From the NCBI GenBank assembly GCA_913040875.1, contig CAJWHX010000035.1, positions 1 through 15,064 of the forward strand: a DNA stretch of 15,064 nt, in the 5' to 3' direction. The notes beneath the pieces were generated by a model, which did no database searches, had not been told where the DNA came from, and saw nothing but the letters and a program-made list of their open reading frames with translations. The position numbers and the translations under genes are program-made. This stretch comes from an uncultured Pseudomonadota bacterium. Its GTDB lineage: Bacteria > Myxococcota > UBA796. How positions within the stretch are numbered: position 1 is the first letter of the stretch; every line of letters begins with the position of its first letter. This document shows, piece by piece, positions 13,738 to 15,064 of the stretch.

Positions 13738-15042
13738 ATGAAGACATCCAAACTTACCCTATGGGGATTGCTTGCTCTAGCGATTCCATCGATCCTGTCT
13801 CAATTGCTAAACAATGCATTTCGCATCATTGATCAATACTGCATACAGTGGCTTGGTGCACCTGCTCAAGCAGCTCTAGGCTCCACTTCGTTCATTTTGA
13901 TCGCCGCTTTCTCCATGTTCATGTTCATTGGTGCGGGAGTCGGACCACTTGTCGGACGTGCAACTGGAGCAGAAGATCCAGAGGGACGAAATGTCTTCAT
14001 CGGACAGAGTCTACGAGGAACTGTCTTTGTAGCCATCGCCTATTGTCTAACGCTTGTTCTTTCTGCCCCTTTTATGCCAGAAGTTGTTGGGCTTAACGGT
14101 ACCAGTGCTGACATGATGGAGTCGTACTTGACCTGGCTTGGGTATACAGGGTTCTTTTTGGCGTTTGGCCCCGTGATAGATGCCATTTACATCTCTATGG
14201 GAAACACCAAGTTTCCGATGCTACTCCAACTGCTGGCAACGGTCATCAATGCCTGTCTCAACTATTTCTTAATTTACACGATGGAATTTGGAATCGCGGG
14301 AGCCGCTATTTCTAGTGGAATATCGCGAGGTGTCGCTTCCATAATTGGGCTCTACTACATACAACGAGATTTTGCTCCGAAGTGGAGCGGCGTATCCGAA
14401 ATACTGCGGATGGTTCGAATCGGAACACCCATTGCCATCGGTATTCTCTCTTATGCCCTTGTGTATTGGGCCCTTCTAAAAACCTCCATCTCTCCTCTTG
14501 GAGAGCCTGTGAATGCGGCTTTGGGAATTGGATTCTCAGCACTCGAAGGGATCTCCTGGCCAATATTTGCCGGTATTATGCTTGCGGCCAGCAGTCTTGT
14601 CAGTAGACAATTGGGGGCGAAAGATACGGAAGGACTGGATCGCACTCTAAAATTGAGTTTTCCTGCTGCCACTGTATTGGGATTAATTATTTCAGCGTTT
14701 TTCTACTGGGGCGGCGAAACATTCTGTGGTTTCTTCACCAACGATCCTATTGTTCTAGAACAAGCTATCTTCTACGCACAAATTCTAGCATTCTCTCAAG
14801 TTTTCGTGGCATGGGAAACCTTATCCGAAGGTGTTTTGGAGGGCGCTGGAGATACAAAGTCTGTTTTATGGTTGGGCATGCCTTTTAATCTACTCCGCAT
14901 CCCACTCAGCTATTATTTGGCCATTTATTTGGGATGGCATGCTTTTGGGATCTGGTGGACCATCAATTTTACAACGTATATAAAGGCATTGCTGAAGATG
15001 TGGGTCGTATCAAGAGGCAAGTGGCGATCGTTGGACATTTAG
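13738..15042 (+). CDS. MATE-family multidrug and toxin efflux transporter
   Basis: A 434-residue inner-membrane protein with about twelve hydrophobic helices in two homologous halves, the layout of cation-coupled (Na+ or H+) MATE exporters. Seen: the first helix with LLALAIPSILSQLLNNAFRIID, the conserved QWLGAPAQAALG turn, GAGVGPLVGRATGAED (loop after helix 2), YISMGNTKFPM, and LEGAGDTKSVLW in the second half, both typical MATE features. ATG 13738 is chosen; an in-frame TTG at 13696 would add 14 polar residues. Neither start has a strong ribosome binding site. The substrate cannot be told. It is divergent from the hbd operon; 22 bases remain after the stop, with no terminator seen. Confidence 0.92.
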   Translation: MKTSKLTLWGLLALAIPSILSQLLNNAFRIIDQYCIQWLGAPAQAALGSTSFILIAAFSMFMFIGAGVGPLVGRATGAEDPEGRNVFIGQSLRGTVFVAIAYCLTLVLSAPFMPEVVGLNGTSADMMESYLTWLGYTGFFLAFGPVIDAIYISMGNTKFPMLLQLLATVINACLNYFLIYTMEFGIAGAAISSGISRGVASIIGLYYIQRDFAPKWSGVSEILRMVRIGTPIAIGILSYALVYWALLKTSISPLGEPVNAALGIGFSALEGISWPIFAGIMLAASSLVSRQLGAKDTEGLDRTLKLSFPAATVLGLIISAFFYWGGETFCGFFTNDPIVLEQAIFYAQILAFSQVFVAWETLSEGVLEGAGDTKSVLWLGMPFNLLRIPLSYYLAIYLGWHAFGIWWTINFTTYIKALLKMWVVSRGKWRSLDI

Positions 15043-15064
15043 ATTAAATTTGTCCGAAACGCCT

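Overview
The window comes from a Gram-negative bacterium, most likely a member of the Myxococcota or a related former deltaproteobacterial lineage. This is inferred from protein style, not from a marker gene. The signs are: lipoproteins with Asp-Thr linkers; a secreted protein ending in a Ser-Glu-Pro-Ser linker, a Cys, a short hydrophobic segment and an RRRK cluster, which resembles a MYXO-CTERM sorting tail; twin PEGA-like domains; and a Fur-type iron-responsive promoter. Base composition looks moderate and AT-leaning by eye, unlike the GC-rich cultured myxobacteria. There are no rRNA or tRNA genes, no CRISPR array and no recognisable insertion sequence.

Left part (1-3010). A leftward lipoprotein gene of the DUF4856 type runs off the left edge. 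It sits behind a well-formed sigma70 promoter overlaid by one strong and one weaker Fur box (1202-1257), so it is probably the first gene of an iron-starvation operon continuing outside the window. Next comes a leftward alanine racemase gene (alr), then a divergent gene for a small PPC-domain (DUF296) protein, with only 26 bases between the two starts.

Middle part (3021-8286). Four genes of unknown function encode three exported proteins and one membrane protein: a 775-residue protein with a coiled coil, a HEAT-like region and about fifteen Gly/Ala-rich helices; a 292-residue membrane-anchored coiled-coil protein; a twin-PEGA lipoprotein; and a surface protein with the MYXO-CTERM-like tail. 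They alternate in direction, so they are neighbours rather than one operon. The exported proteins share very short signal peptides with no basic residue near the N-terminus.

Right part (8322-15042). A class I aminotransferase gene converges on a gene for a DnaA/Hda-like P-loop protein whose Walker B position is altered. A 391-base gene-free stretch (10281-10671) upstream of the latter holds two clean inverted repeats and two hairpins. A leftward operon of 3-hydroxybutyryl-CoA dehydrogenase, enoyl-CoA hydratase and short-chain acyl-CoA dehydrogenase follows; together these catalyse three consecutive C4-type beta-oxidation steps (or the reverse), and the operon ends at a clear terminator. A divergent MATE-family efflux transporter closes the window.
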